A stretch of DNA of 64,000 bases, taken from Hyphomonadaceae bacterium BL14. GTDB taxonomy: Bacteria; Pseudomonadota; Alphaproteobacteria; Caulobacterales; Maricaulaceae. The position numbers were made by a program, and so were the translations under genes. Shown here piece by piece: positions 10,092 through 19,796 of this stretch (its first letter is position 1; every line of letters starts with the position of its first letter). The stretch spans positions 546,076 to 610,075 of the forward strand of contig CP091242.1 of NCBI GenBank assembly GCA_027627705.1, read 5' to 3'. The notes beneath the pieces are model-generated. The model was not told where the DNA came from. It did not search any database and saw only the letters and a program-made list of their open reading frames with translations.

Positions 10092-12758
10092 ATGACAGCC
10101 TTGGCCGATATTCGCAGCCAGTTTCTGGGCTTCTTTGCTTCCCGGGATCATGAAGTGGTTGCCTCCGCACCGCTGGTGCCGCAGGACGATCCCACCTTGC
10201 TGTTCGTCAATGCCGGCATGGTGCCGTTCAAGAACGCGTTCACCGGCACAGAGACCCGGGCGCGGCCGCGTGCTGTCTCGTCGCAGAAATGCGTGCGCGC
10301 TGGCGGCAAGCACAATGATCTCGACAATGTAGGCTATACCGCGCGCCACCACACTTTCTTTGAAATGCTCGGGAATTTCTCCTTCGGCGATTATTTCAAG
10401 GAAGAGGCGATCGATTTTGCCTGGACCATGGTGACGCGCGAGTTCGGCCTCGATGCCGACCGCTTGCTGGTCACGGTCTATGCCGAGGATGAAGATGCGG
10501 CCGCGATCTGGCGCAAAGTTGCCGGCCTGCCCGATTCGAAAATCCTGCGTATCGCCACCTCTGACAATTTCTGGTCCATGGGCGATACCGGTCCGTGCGG
10601 GCCGTGTTCGGAAATCTTCTACGACCACGGCGCTGATGTTCCCGGCGGTCCTCCGGGAAGTCCGGACGAGGATGGCGACCGCTTTATCGAGATCTGGAAT
10701 CTCGTCTTCATGCAGTACGAGCAGATGGCCGGCGGCGAGCGGCGCAATCTGCCCAAGCCCTCCATCGATACCGGCATGGGTCTGGAGCGCATTACCACGG
10801 TGCTGCAGGGCGTGCACAATAATTACGATATCGATTTGTTCCGTAACCTGATCACGGCGCAGGAGGATGCGCTCAAAGTGAAGGCACAGGGCGACGCGCT
10901 GGCCAGCCACCGGGTGATTGCGGACCATATGCGCGCCACCAGCTTCCTGATCGCCGATGGCGTGACGCCGTCCAATGAGGGACGCGGCTATGTGCTGCGC
11001 CGGATCATGCGCCGCGCCATGCGCCACGCCCATATGCTCGGTGCGCAAGAACCGGTGCTGTTCACCCTGGCGCGCACGCTGGCCGACGAGATGGGGGCCG
11101 CCTATCCTGACCTGACGCGCGCCCTTCCGGCCATAGAGGAAACCCTGCGCGGTGAGGAAGAGCGCTTCCAGCGCACGCTGGGCCGCGGACTGGGCCTGCT
11201 GGAGGAAGCCACGGCGGCTCTGAAGCCGGGCGAGGCTCTGGCCGGTGAGGTGGCGTTCAAGCTCTATGACACTTACGGTTTCCCGCTGGACCTCACCCAG
11301 GATGCCCTGCGTGCGCGCGGGCTCACCGTGGACGAGGCCGGGTTCGAGACCGCCATGGAGCGCCAGCGGGCCCAGGCCCGCGCCCACTGGGCCGGGTCGG
11401 GAGACGCTGCGACGGACGGGCTCTGGTTCACCCTGCGTGACCGCGTGGGCGACACCCGGTTCACCGGACACGGCGGCTATGACGGGGCCGGAACCCTGCA
11501 GGCGATTATCGCAAATGGCGCTGAAGCCGGCGCGCTCATGGCCGGCGACTCCGCCGAACTGGTGTTTGACCAGACGCCCTTCTACGCCGAAGGCGGCGGC
11601 CAGATTGGCGATAGCGGCGAGATCGTCTTCAGCGACGGCGCGCGCTTTGCGGTGCGTGACGTGCAAAAGCGCGCCGGATCGCTCTATGCCCATATCGGCA
11701 CGCTGACTGAAGGCGAGGTCAAGCCGGGTGCCCAGGCGTCCCTGTGCGCCGATGATGCGCGCCGGCGCCAGACCCGCTCCAACCATTCGGCGACCCATCT
11801 GATGCATGCCGCGCTGCGCTCGGTGCTGGGCCTGCACGTGACCCAGAAAGGCTCCTATGTGGGCCCGGACCGCCTGCGCTTTGACTTCTCTCATGGCCGC
11901 GCCGTCACCGCCGAGGAAATCGCCGCCATCGAGGCGCAGGTGAATGCGGTCATTCGCCAGAACGCGCCCGCGCAAATCGCCGAAATGACTCCGGCTGAGG
12001 CAATCGAAAAGGGCGCGCTGGCGCTGTTCGGCGAGAAGTATGGCGAGCGGGTCCGCGTGCTGGCCATGGGCGATGCGCTGGACGGGGAGGGCAGGAGCTA
12101 TTCGGTGGAGCTGTGCGGCGGCCTGCATGTGGCGCGCACCGGCGATATCGCCCTGTTCAAGATTGTCGGCGAAGGCGCGGTCAGCGCTGGCGTGCGCCGG
12201 ATCGAGGCGCTGACGGGTGAAGCCGCGCGCCAATGGCTGGAGACCGAAGCGGGCATCGCGCGCGCGGCGGCCCATCAGCTTAAAATTCCGACCCAGGACC
12301 TGGTGGCGCGCATCGCGGCCCTGCAGGATGAGCGCAAGGGCCTGGACCGCCAGCTGGCCGAAGCCAAGAAGCAGCTTGCCATGGGCGGCGCCTCCGGCGG
12401 TGCCGGCTCGGCACCCGAGACCATGGGTTCACTCCAGTTCATAGGCCGCATTCTCGAAGGCGTCGGCGGCAAGGATGTGCGCGACATGGTCCACGAGGCG
12501 CGCCAGCATTTGACCAGCGGCGTTGCAGCCTTTGTGGGTGTGGATGACGGCAAGGCCGCCGTGGCGGTCGCCGTCACGCCAGATCTCGCCGGCCGGATCG
12601 ACGCTGTGGCGCTGGTACGCGCAGGAGCCGGGCATGTGGGTGGCAAGGGCGGGGGCGGCAAGCCGGATCTCGCGCAAGCCGGTGGCCCGGATGGTGCCGG
12701 TGCTGAGGCTGCGCTGGCCGCGATCCGCGAAGCGGTAAGCGCGGCCGCGTCCGCCTGA
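10092..12758 (+). CDS. alaS: alanine-tRNA ligase
   Basis: AlaRS charges tRNA-Ala and edits mischarged Ser and Gly. The 888 residues contain the class II catalytic domain (motif [11 protein letters not shown] near residue 38 and the [19 protein letters not shown] region at about 80). The editing domain with zinc ligands follows ([11 protein letters not shown], and CGGLH at about 675), then a C-terminal coiled-coil and glycine-rich domain ending in [16 protein letters not shown]. Length is normal. The recA-alaS order also occurs in Caulobacter. A 7-bp hairpin (12811-12830) lies downstream of the stop, without a T-tract. Confidence 0.97.
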   Translation: MTALADIRSQFLGFFASRDHEVVASAPLVPQDDPTLLFVNAGMVPFKNAFTGTETRARPRAVSSQKCVRAGGKHNDLDNVGYTARHHTFFEMLGNFSFGDYFKEEAIDFAWTMVTREFGLDADRLLVTVYAEDEDAAAIWRKVAGLPDSKILRIATSDNFWSMGDTGPCGPCSEIFYDHGADVPGGPPGSPDEDGDRFIEIWNLVFMQYEQMAGGERRNLPKPSIDTGMGLERITTVLQGVHNNYDIDLFRNLITAQEDALKVKAQGDALASHRVIADHMRATSFLIADGVTPSNEGRGYVLRRIMRRAMRHAHMLGAQEPVLFTLARTLADEMGAAYPDLTRALPAIEETLRGEEERFQRTLGRGLGLLEEATAALKPGEALAGEVAFKLYDTYGFPLDLTQDALRARGLTVDEAGFETAMERQRAQARAHWAGSGDAATDGLWFTLRDRVGDTRFTGHGGYDGAGTLQAIIANGAEAGALMAGDSAELVFDQTPFYAEGGGQIGDSGEIVFSDGARFAVRDVQKRAGSLYAHIGTLTEGEVKPGAQASLCADDARRRQTRSNHSATHLMHAALRSVLGLHVTQKGSYVGPDRLRFDFSHGRAVTAEEIAAIEAQVNAVIRQNAPAQIAEMTPAEAIEKGALALFGEKYGERVRVLAMGDALDGEGRSYSVELCGGLHVARTGDIALFKIVGEGAVSAGVRRIEALTGEAARQWLETEAGIARAAAHQLKIPTQDLVARIAALQDERKGLDRQLAEAKKQLAMGGASGGAGSAPETMGSLQFIGRILEGVGGKDVRDMVHEARQHLTSGVAAFVGVDDGKAAVAVAVTPDLAGRIDAVALVRAGAGHVGGKGGGGKPDLAQAGGPDGAGAEAALAAIREAVSAAASA

Positions 12759-12849
12759 TTATCTCCTCAGCGGCCCGATGATCTGTCCCGAATGCCTCCC
12801 GCTTGTCATGCGGGCAGTGTAAGCTGCCCGGACGCAGAGGGGGCGGGTG

Positions 12850-13752
12850 ATGATCTCAACAGCAATGCCGGCATGGGTGCGCGGTCTGGCGGCGGCAAGT
12901 CTGGCCTGCCTGGCCTCGGCGTGTGTGACAACGCAGCAGACATTGTCCCCGTCCGGGTTTTCGGCCAGTCCGGTTGCGCCTGCTACGTTTATCCCGGCAC
13001 CGCGCGACGCTGACACCGCCGGATTCGAGATCGAAGGCGCGGAGTTTCACGCTGTCATCACCTTCCGCGAGATCAATGGCCGCGCAGTCGCTCTGTTCAG
13101 CGGCAATGGCTTCGCAACAGGCCGGGTTGAAACGGAATTCGATCTGACCCAGCCTTGGGTGAGTGATGGCGAGCGCGTTTACACCGAAGGCTCCAGCGTG
13201 GAGCCGGTGAGCGTGTCCATGCGCACACATCCTTGCCCGGCGTCCGATGGCGTCTGGGCGCGCGAGGCGTCTGTGGCGGTGGGGCGTCTGGTCTATCTTG
13301 GCTGTGCACGGGAAACCGGACCCTATCCAAGCTGGACTGAAAACCTGCCCGCTTTGATGGCCGATATCGGCCAGTGTGTCAGCGCGGCGCGCAATTCGTC
13401 CATGGCGTTCGTGCGCGGCAGCGGCCAGGCCCATGTGCTTTATGCAGGACAGGAGCGGGCCGGGACGCGGGTGCGCATGCGCTTTGGTGAGTCCGGGCGG
13501 TGGGACTGCCTGATCGGGGACCGCGGACCCGAATTCTCGGTTGTCAGTGACCGTGCCGAGCCCGCGCCCGGCGAGGCTGACCCGGTCTTTATCCCCGGCA
13601 CCATGCCCGATGATGGCGAGGGCTGTTATCTGTATGAGGCGGTCTATGACGCCAGCGGCCGCCCGGCAGGCGCGCTCGCCTATGATGTGTGCGGCACGGG
13701 CGCGATCTCGATCAGCCAGCTGGACCGCGCCCTCTTAAACCGTGTTAACTGA
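12850..13752 (+). CDS. putative lipoprotein of unknown function
   Basis: The first 25 residues form a lipoprotein signal with the lipobox LASAC, so the mature protein should be lipid-anchored at Cys in the cell envelope. The remaining 275 residues are soluble, with several Cys residues in the central and C-terminal parts. I recognise no family. I chose the ATG at 12850; a GTG directly before it (12847) is equivalent, and GAGGGGG lies just upstream. The gene ends eight bases inside the convergent dehydrogenase gene. Confidence 0.65.
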   Translation: MISTAMPAWVRGLAAASLACLASACVTTQQTLSPSGFSASPVAPATFIPAPRDADTAGFEIEGAEFHAVITFREINGRAVALFSGNGFATGRVETEFDLTQPWVSDGERVYTEGSSVEPVSVSMRTHPCPASDGVWAREASVAVGRLVYLGCARETGPYPSWTENLPALMADIGQCVSAARNSSMAFVRGSGQAHVLYAGQERAGTRVRMRFGESGRWDCLIGDRGPEFSVVSDRAEPAPGEADPVFIPGTMPDDGEGCYLYEAVYDASGRPAGALAYDVCGTGAISISQLDRALLNRVN

Positions 13753-14971
13753 CCAGCAGCTGGCGTGAACCCGGTTCCAGCTGGTTCAGCGCCTCCACCA
13801 ATGCGGCTGAATGCACAGCCAGCCCGGTGCGGTCGACACGGGCACTGACCCGGTCAGCGGCAGCGTCCATCACTGCCTCCCATTCAGCCTGTAGCGCGTC
13901 ATTGTCGGGCTGCCCTGTCCGGGCAAATTCGCGCCATTCGAAGTAGGACCCGACCACCCCGCCAGCATTGGCCAGGATGTCAGGCAGGCTCTGAATGCTG
14001 CGCTGGTCCAGAACGTCATACCCGTCGCAGGTCACCGGCGCGTTGGCGATCTCCACCAGGCGGCCAGCCTTGATCTCCCGCGCGGTCCTGGCCGTCACGG
14101 AATCCCCTTTGGCGGCCAGCACCAGCACGTCGCAATCGATGGCGAAGATGGACTCCGGGTCGCCGAACTCGCCGACCTTGCCCGTATCCGATTTGCGCGC
14201 ATCCAGCGCGTCGAGGTCCAGACCGTCTCGGTCACGGGCCAGCGAGCGGGAATCGGACGCCGCCACAATCACCGCGCCATTCGCGCAGGCAGCGCGCGCG
14301 AAAGCGGTCCCGGCATTGCCAAAGCCCTGCACGGCGATACGCGGCCGGGCCACGCACAGGCCCTCCCTGCACAGGCGCTGATAGACCCGCCAGGCCCCCA
14401 GACCGGTGGCACCCTTGCGCAGCTCCAGCCCGCCACGCTCGGGCGGCAGGCCGGTGATGGGCGCGCGGCTGTCGCCCTTGCCATAGCCGAGCTCCCGGCG
14501 GATGGCGTCCATCTCGGCGGCGCCGGTCGCGATGTCCGGCGCGGGCACGTCGGTATCCGGTCCGATGATGTCGCTGAAGGCCCGGGCATAGGCGCGGGCG
14601 ACCCTGTCGCGCTGGCTGGTGTCCAGCTTGCGCGCGTCGACCCGCACCGCGCCCTTGGCACCGCCATAGGGCAGGCCGACCAGCGCGCATTTCAGAGCCA
14701 TCAGCAGCGCCAGGCGTTCAGCCTCGTGCGCGTCGGCACCAGAATCAAACCGGATACCGCCCTTGGTCGGCTCGCCGCCTTGGGCAAAGCGCACCCGGAA
14801 CGCCTCCAGCTTGCCCACGCCCTCGACATCCAGTGTGCGCTCCAGGCACTGGCTCGGCTTGGCCAGGCTGTCCGCGGCGGCGATCAGCCTGGCCGTGCCG
14901 TCGGCACGGGCGAGCTGCTCCATGCGCTTGCGCACCTGGTCTGCGGGGGAGGGGGCGAGTGAATCGAACAT
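13745..14971 (-). CDS. Glu/Leu/Phe/Val-type amino acid dehydrogenase
   Basis: The protein should oxidatively deaminate an amino acid (glutamate, leucine or similar) with NAD(P)+. The N-terminal domain has the family motif with its lysines in ALKCALVGLPYGGAKGAVR, followed by the conserved DVPAPDIATG stretch. The C-terminal Rossmann fold begins at VQGFGNAG. At 408 residues it is similar to other Glu/Leu dehydrogenases. The ATG at 14971 has a GGAG site five bases upstream; a GTG 21 bases earlier (14992) has none. Substrate cannot be told from these motifs, and I would not call it GdhA with confidence. Confidence 0.8.
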   Translation of the reverse strand: MFDSLAPSPADQVRKRMEQLARADGTARLIAAADSLAKPSQCLERTLDVEGVGKLEAFRVRFAQGGEPTKGGIRFDSGADAHEAERLALLMALKCALVGLPYGGAKGAVRVDARKLDTSQRDRVARAYARAFSDIIGPDTDVPAPDIATGAAEMDAIRRELGYGKGDSRAPITGLPPERGGLELRKGATGLGAWRVYQRLCREGLCVARPRIAVQGFGNAGTAFARAACANGAVIVAASDSRSLARDRDGLDLDALDARKSDTGKVGEFGDPESIFAIDCDVLVLAAKGDSVTARTAREIKAGRLVEIANAPVTCDGYDVLDQRSIQSLPDILANAGGVVGSYFEWREFARTGQPDNDALQAEWEAVMDAAADRVSARVDRTGLAVHSAALVEALNQLEPGSRQLLVS

Positions 14972-15037
14972 GGGCACTCCGGGCTGGCTCACTATGCCAT
15001 GACACTTGGGGCCGCCCGGCGTGATGTCAAACCGGCC

Positions 15038-15631
15038 TCAGCCCGGCGGGGCGGGTGCCAGATGCGTGACGCGGGTCTGAAAGGCGTCGTCGCCGCCCGC
15101 CGTCAGCAACAAGGGCGTGCTGCGCGCAATGGCGTCCAGGAGCGCCCCGAACCACTCCTGATCGGCTTTGGGCACGTCGGACAAGACCCAGGCGGTGACG
15201 CGGTTCCTGTCGCCGGGATGGCCGATCCCGATCCGCCCGCGCCGGAAGTCTCCGGGCACGTGGGCCATGATGGAGCGCAGTCCATTATTGCCGGCATGGC
15301 CGCCGCCGTGTTTCAGGCGGAACTTGCCCGGTGCCAGGTCCAGCTCATCGTGAAACACGGTCAGGCCGGATGCGTCCAGCCGATAGAAGTTCATCGCCTC
15401 GGCGACCGCGCGGCCGGCTTCATTGTAGAAGGTTTGGGGTTTCAGTAGCAGCACGCGCGCAGGGCCGTCCGGGGTTCCTATCGTCCCTTCGCACACCTCG
15501 CCCTGAAAGCGTTTGCGCCAGGGACCCAGCGACCATTGCGCGGCGATGGCGTCCACGGTCATGAAACCGGCATTATGGCGGTTGGCGGCGTATTTCGCGC
15601 CGGGATTGCCGAGCCCCGTGATCAGGTGCAT
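15038..15631 (-). CDS. pth: peptidyl-tRNA hydrolase
   Basis: Pth frees tRNA from peptidyl-tRNA that drops off the ribosome. The 197-residue product starts with GLGNPGAKYAANRHNAGF, which contains the catalytic His and the Asn residues of the family. It also has the FHDELDL and KHGGGHAGNNGLRS motifs. It follows rplY in the same direction, a common bacterial pair (rplY-pth), with a 94-base gap that holds a hairpin. Confidence 0.96.
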   Translation of the reverse strand: MHLITGLGNPGAKYAANRHNAGFMTVDAIAAQWSLGPWRKRFQGEVCEGTIGTPDGPARVLLLKPQTFYNEAGRAVAEAMNFYRLDASGLTVFHDELDLAPGKFRLKHGGGHAGNNGLRSIMAHVPGDFRRGRIGIGHPGDRNRVTAWVLSDVPKADQEWFGALLDAIARSTPLLLTAGGDDAFQTRVTHLAPAPPG

Positions 15632-15650
15632 GGCGTACTCCGCACATGGA

Positions 15651-15690
15651 AAGGGCGGCGGCAGGAGCCAGGCTCCGGCGCGCCGCCCTT
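15651..15690 (-). terminator. hairpin between rplY and pth
   Basis: A 10-bp stem pairs 15651-15660 with 15681-15690. Within the loop, GGAG and CTCC can form a further short stem. It lies in the 94-base gap between the rplY stop and the pth start, both read on the minus strand. It could partly end or stabilise the rplY transcript, giving unequal expression of the two genes. Confidence 0.4.
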
Positions 15691-15725
15691 GATACGGTTC
15701 AGGACCGGGTTACCGGCCAGCTGGA

Positions 15726-16373
15726 CTAGTCCTCGCTGGCGTCGTCCCCGGCCTCGGCCTCTTCGGCAGACTCAGCTTCGTCCGCGTCGCCGTCTTCGCC
15801 TTCGATCACGGCGCGCGAGCCTTGCATGGTCGCGATGGTGAAGTCGCGGTCAGTGATGGTCGGCTTGACGCCGTCAGGCAACTTGACCTCGGAGATGTGC
15901 AGCGAGTCACCGATATTCATATGCGCGATATCGATCTCGATCGCTTCGGGGATCTGGCCGGCCGGGCAGTAAACTTCGATGGTGTGGCGCACAACGTTCA
16001 CCACGCCGCCGCGCTTGATGCCCTGGGCCTTTTCTTCGTTAAGGAAGCGCACAGGCACTTCCACGGAGATGACCGAGTCTTCGTCCACGCGCTGGAAATC
16101 GACATGAAGCGGGAAATCGCGCACAGGATCGAACTGCACATCGCGCGTCAGTACGGTTTGCGTTTCGCCCTTGTGATCAATGGTGATCATCTGGGACAGA
16201 AACTTGCCCGAGTTGATAGCCTTGATCAGCTCGTTGTTTTTCAGGGTGATAGCCACCGGGCCGCGATCACCGCCATACAGCACGCCCGGCACAAGACCGC
16301 CGCGGCGCGCTTCGCGGGCGCCGCCCTTGCCGGTGCGCTCGCGCACTTCGACGGAAAGAACAATATCGCTCAT
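15726..16373 (-). CDS. rplY: 50S ribosomal protein L25 (Ctc/TL5 type)
   Basis: L25 binds 5S rRNA in the large ribosomal subunit. The 215 residues are the long Ctc-type form. They comprise an N-terminal 5S-binding barrel (RTGKGGARE, VPGVLYGG, DHKGETQTVLTRDVQFDP) and a C-terminal beta domain (about 100-190), then a very acidic tail rich in Glu, Asp and Ala. It starts at the ATG at 16373 with a GAGGA ribosome site and is followed by pth. Confidence 0.95.
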   Translation of the reverse strand: MSDIVLSVEVRERTGKGGAREARRGGLVPGVLYGGDRGPVAITLKNNELIKAINSGKFLSQMITIDHKGETQTVLTRDVQFDPVRDFPLHVDFQRVDEDSVISVEVPVRFLNEEKAQGIKRGGVVNVVRHTIEVYCPAGQIPEAIEIDIAHMNIGDSLHISEVKLPDGVKPTITDRDFTIATMQGSRAVIEGEDGDADEAESAEEAEAGDDASED

Positions 16374-16401
16374 CAGACCGGTTCCTCAGGGTTCAAATGC
16401 A

Positions 16402-16425
16402 TGCGCCGCCCAAACCGGCGGCGCA
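16402..16425 (-). promoter_or_regulatory. hairpin in the rplY leader
   Basis: A perfect 9-bp stem pairs 16402-16410 with 16417-16425 around a six-base loop. It ends 29 bases upstream of the rplY start codon, just outside the ribosome site. It may shape translation or mRNA stability of rplY, or mark the end of the upstream transcript. Confidence 0.35.
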
Positions 16426-16530
16426 CGGCGCGCGGCGACGCGCCTTGAGCGCAGCACCGCAATTCGAGCGGCGGGCTATAGCCGATCCGCCAAACCCGCG
16501 CAAGGCGCGCGGTGCGCGTCAAGCTGCGGC

Positions 16531-16761
16531 TCAGACAATTCCCGCGGACCAGGCAATCACGCCGGCACCGCAGGCCAGGAACAGGGCGCCGCAGATAACA
16601 GACGCGCTTTTCTCGAATGCTCCTGACAGCTCAAGACGCCGGTGAGCGGATGCCAGCGCGCCCTGGCGCGGCAGCAGAGGTGCAGTGATGAATACAAGAC
16701 CGGCAAGGGTCAGGAATAGGCCTGAAAAGGCGACCAGAGCGATCATACCCGTTTCCCGCAT
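16531..16761 (-). CDS. small two-helix membrane protein, unknown
   Basis: The 76-residue product has two strong hydrophobic helices (about 6-28 and 52-74) joined by a short polar loop with several Arg and Leu residues. No family is recognised. The ATG at 16761 has AAGG five bases upstream; an internal ATG at 16746 with GGGA before it would give 71 residues. It lies between two other minus-strand genes with short gaps, consistent with a real co-directional gene. Confidence 0.55.
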   Translation of the reverse strand: MRETGMIALVAFSGLFLTLAGLVFITAPLLPRQGALASAHRRLELSGAFEKSASVICGALFLACGAGVIAWSAGIV

Positions 16762-16815
16762 CAAAACCTTGGAGGTAGCAAGCTACCGGATCGGTCTGGC
16801 TGTTGTCGAGATGGT

Positions 16816-17799
16816 TCAGGCGACCACGCTGGCGCCCACCCCGCCGCCTTGCGACGGCGGCTGCAGCACGGTCTCCATGATGTCTTCGATCAGGCTGAAC
16901 TCTTCATGCAGCTTGGCGATGCGCCTGCGGTCATCCAGAGGCGTGAACAGCGAGCCGGGCTCGAACTTGTTGCCGGTCTCGGCTGCGATCAGGAGCTCGC
17001 CGCGCCCGCTTTCGGGGACGAGGTCCTCGTCGAACACACAGCGCACATTCTTGCCCGCGAGCACCTCCTCCAGCCTGAGCAGGCGCTCCATGAAAGAGGG
17101 GGTGAGCAGATAGCGCGCCATCACCTGATCGGTGCCGTACACCTCGAACAGACGGTCGAACCGGAGATCGACCAGACCGATGCGCTCCAGCTTGCGCCCC
17201 GAGAGATGGCGCCGCGAGAACGCTTCCAGGCCGTTGAACAGGCCCTTGTCGCGCGTCACCAGCGTCACGCCCTCAATGGTGCGCGGGAAGGTGATGCGGA
17301 TCAAAACACCGTGAAACACCGTGACGTAATAGGTGCGGTCCTTGCTGCGCCGTCGCTGCTGGAGATGGGCTTCATACAGTTCGAAGTCCGCGCCATGCGT
17401 CTCACCGGCGAAATGGTCCTCGAACGATTGCCGGTCAGAGCTGGTGATCAGGCCATGAGAGAGGAAGGCGTCAAAGCGGGCGGGGCTGGGCGGCTTGGGG
17501 CTGTAGGTCAGGCCGAATGCCTGCGCCATGCGGGTGTTGAGGCCGTGTTTGACTTCCATGCGCAGCTGCTGAAGCGGATAGCCCGCCCACGCCATGACGC
17601 CCATGGCAGCGACCACGCCTGCAAAAATCACGAAGGGCGTGGGCACGCCCGCAAAGCCCAGACCGGCGCCGATGACGATCGCCGCGGCTACAGCAGCGGC
17701 TATGCCCACCAACAGCCGGGACACGGCCGCCTTGCGGCGCGATTCATGCTGCGACAGCCATGGGCCGAGCTCAGCCATGGCCTGATCAAGATCCTTCAT
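16816..17799 (-). CDS. DUF3137-like membrane protein
   Basis: The 327-residue protein has two hydrophobic helices near the N-terminus (about 25-65) followed by a long soluble region that should face the cytoplasm. The middle section (TYYVTVFHGVLIRITFPR) and the following stretch resemble DUF3137, a family of unknown function; this is recognition from memory. The start at 17799 fits the helix positions. The frame runs further upstream, but that part overlaps the divergent antiporter gene. The C-terminus ends in a Gln/Gly-rich tail. Confidence 0.6.
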   Translation of the reverse strand: MKDLDQAMAELGPWLSQHESRRKAAVSRLLVGIAAAVAAAIVIGAGLGFAGVPTPFVIFAGVVAAMGVMAWAGYPLQQLRMEVKHGLNTRMAQAFGLTYSPKPPSPARFDAFLSHGLITSSDRQSFEDHFAGETHGADFELYEAHLQQRRRSKDRTYYVTVFHGVLIRITFPRTIEGVTLVTRDKGLFNGLEAFSRRHLSGRKLERIGLVDLRFDRLFEVYGTDQVMARYLLTPSFMERLLRLEEVLAGKNVRCVFDEDLVPESGRGELLIAAETGNKFEPGSLFTPLDDRRRIAKLHEEFSLIEDIMETVLQPPSQGGGVGASVVA

Positions 17800-17845
17800 G
17801 CGCGTCCCCGGTCCGTTTAGCGGATCAGACCCTGCCGCGATGCGC

Positions 17846-17896
17846 AGGCGGCGTCCAGACCCACAGCCCGGCCTGCATGACGCCGCCTTTTTCTTT
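17846..17896 (+). terminator. intrinsic-terminator-like hairpin with T-tract, upstream of the CPA2 antiporter
   Basis: A 10-bp stem pairs 17846-17855 with 17879-17888, and the plus strand continues with TTTTTCTTT at 17888-17896. The 23-base loop contains GCCTGC (17871-17876), which can instead pair with GCAGGC at 17844-17849, so two structures compete. No plus-strand gene lies upstream. The hairpin sits 110 bases before the antiporter start, so it may be an attenuator in that gene's leader or the end of a short RNA. Confidence 0.45.
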
Positions 17897-18006
17897 GACG
17901 CGGCAGGCTGAGGCGCCGCACACTCAGATACTTGTTTCATTTTGGCGGCAGGCCGGGTGCGCGCTCGCACCGGGCATGGCGCTGTTTTGCCAAGGGGCGC
18001 ACAGCC

Positions 18007-19737
18007 ATGGAAGACGTGATCACCCACTCGATCTTCTACGAGATCGCAGTGCTGCTCACGGTCGCTGCAGCCATCGGACTGGTCGGCCATATCCTGCGCC
18101 AACCCCTGATCGTCAGCTTCATCGTGGTGGGCATCATCGCCGGCCCCTCCGTGCTGGACCTGATCCGGTCTGATGACAGCGTCGGCGTGCTCGCCGAACT
18201 GGGCATCGCGCTGCTTCTGTTCCTGGTGGGCATCAAGCTGGACATCAAGCTGATCCAGTCGCTGGGCCCTGTGTCCCTGCTGACCGGTCTGGGCCAAGTG
18301 GCCTTCACGTCGGTCTTCGGCTTCCTGATCGCCCTGGGCCTGGGCTTCGATCCCATCACCAGCATCTATATCGCGGTGGCGCTGACCTTCTCGTCCACAA
18401 TTATCATCGTGAAGCTGCTCAGCGACAAACGCGAGATCGACTCCCTGCACGGCCGCATCGCGCTGGGCTTCCTGATCGTTCAGGACATCGTGGTGGTGTT
18501 TGCCATGATCGCGCTGAGCGCGCTGGGCGTGGGCGGTCAGGAAGGTGCCGGGGTTCAGGACGTTTTGATGGTGCTCGGCGCTGGCGTCGTCATGGTCATT
18601 TTGGTGATGCTGTTCATCCGCTTTGCCGCCACGCCGCTGACCTCCATGCTGGCAGGATCTCCGGAGCTCCTGATCACCTTCTCTATCGCCATGGCGGCGG
18701 CGTTCGCCGCGATTGGCGACATTTTCGGGGTGGGCAAGGAGCTGGGCGGCCTGCTGGCGGGTGTAGCGCTGGCATCAACGCCCTATCGTGACGCGATTTC
18801 GGCGCGGTTGGCCTCCTTGCGCGATTTCCTCCTGCTATTCTTCTTCGTGGCGCTGGGCTCCCAGCTCGACCTGTCGCTGATCGGCGAAAACATCCCGGCC
18901 GCAGTGGTGTTCTCGCTCTTCGTGCTGGTCGGCAACCCGCTCATTGTCATGGTGATCATGGGGGTGATGGGCTATCGCAAACGCACCGGCTTCCTCGCCG
19001 GCCTGACGGTGGCGCAGATATCCGAGTTTTCACTGATCTTCATGGCGATGGCGCTGGCGATCGGCCATGTCGACGAAGAGGTGATGGGGCTCGTCACCCT
19101 GGTGGGGCTGATCACCATCGGCGCGTCGACCTACATGATCACCTACTCCCACCGCATCTACCCGCTGCTGGAGCCTATCCTGGGCGTGTTCGAGCGCAAG
19201 ACGCTCCAGCCGGCCGAGAACGGAGAAGGCGACGCTGCCAAGCGGCGCCATGATGTGATCCTGCTGGGGCTGGGCCGGTATGGCGGTGCCATTGCGCAGC
19301 GCCTGATCAAGAACGAGATTTCAGCGCTTGGCGCAGACTTCAATCCGGCGGCCGTCCGGACCTGGCGCGATCGCGGGCTGGATACGATTTATGGCGACCT
19401 GTCCGACCAGGAATTCATCTCCCACCTGCCGCTGAAAGGCGTGCAGTGGGTGATTTCCACAGCCAATGACCGCGAAACCGGCATCGCTCACGAGGACAGC
19501 CGCATCGCCATGATCAAGACGCTGCGTCAGTTGGGCTTCAAGGGCAAGATCGCCGTGACCAGCCAGCATGGAACGCGCATTGACGAATTGACGGAGGCGG
19601 GCGCCGATCTGGTGCTGCAGCCCTTCCAGGACGCCGCGGACCGGGCGGTGGACCTGATCAGCGGCCGGTCTGATCTCAATATCGAACGCCTGGATCCCAT
19701 CGAGGACGCCGAAAACCAAAAAGACATTCCGGAGTAG
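18007..19737 (+). CDS. CPA2-type K+/H+ antiporter (KefB/YbaL-like)
   Basis: An inner-membrane cation/proton exchanger, probably for potassium efflux. The first 400 residues contain about twelve membrane helices with the family patterns VGIKLDIKL and ALTFSSTIIIVKLLSD. A C-terminal Rossmann (TrkA-N/RCK) domain begins with VILLGLGRYGGAIA at about residue 415 and probably senses nucleotide. The 576-residue length suits YbaL-type proteins. I start at the ATG at 18007 because the upstream in-frame codons (from 17932) do not look like protein. A terminator-like hairpin lies in the leader. Confidence 0.88.
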   Translation: MEDVITHSIFYEIAVLLTVAAAIGLVGHILRQPLIVSFIVVGIIAGPSVLDLIRSDDSVGVLAELGIALLLFLVGIKLDIKLIQSLGPVSLLTGLGQVAFTSVFGFLIALGLGFDPITSIYIAVALTFSSTIIIVKLLSDKREIDSLHGRIALGFLIVQDIVVVFAMIALSALGVGGQEGAGVQDVLMVLGAGVVMVILVMLFIRFAATPLTSMLAGSPELLITFSIAMAAAFAAIGDIFGVGKELGGLLAGVALASTPYRDAISARLASLRDFLLLFFFVALGSQLDLSLIGENIPAAVVFSLFVLVGNPLIVMVIMGVMGYRKRTGFLAGLTVAQISEFSLIFMAMALAIGHVDEEVMGLVTLVGLITIGASTYMITYSHRIYPLLEPILGVFERKTLQPAENGEGDAAKRRHDVILLGLGRYGGAIAQRLIKNEISALGADFNPAAVRTWRDRGLDTIYGDLSDQEFISHLPLKGVQWVISTANDRETGIAHEDSRIAMIKTLRQLGFKGKIAVTSQHGTRIDELTEAGADLVLQPFQDAADRAVDLISGRSDLNIERLDPIEDAENQKDIPE

Positions 19738-19796
19738 ACCGGATACGGGCAAGCCGGACCCGGGCCATCAAGGCCCAAGCAGACCGGGGCGGATGC

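Noticed and set aside
10062..12275. Long open frame antisense to alaS
   Set aside because: Same reasoning: a third-position GC artefact fully inside a clear essential gene.
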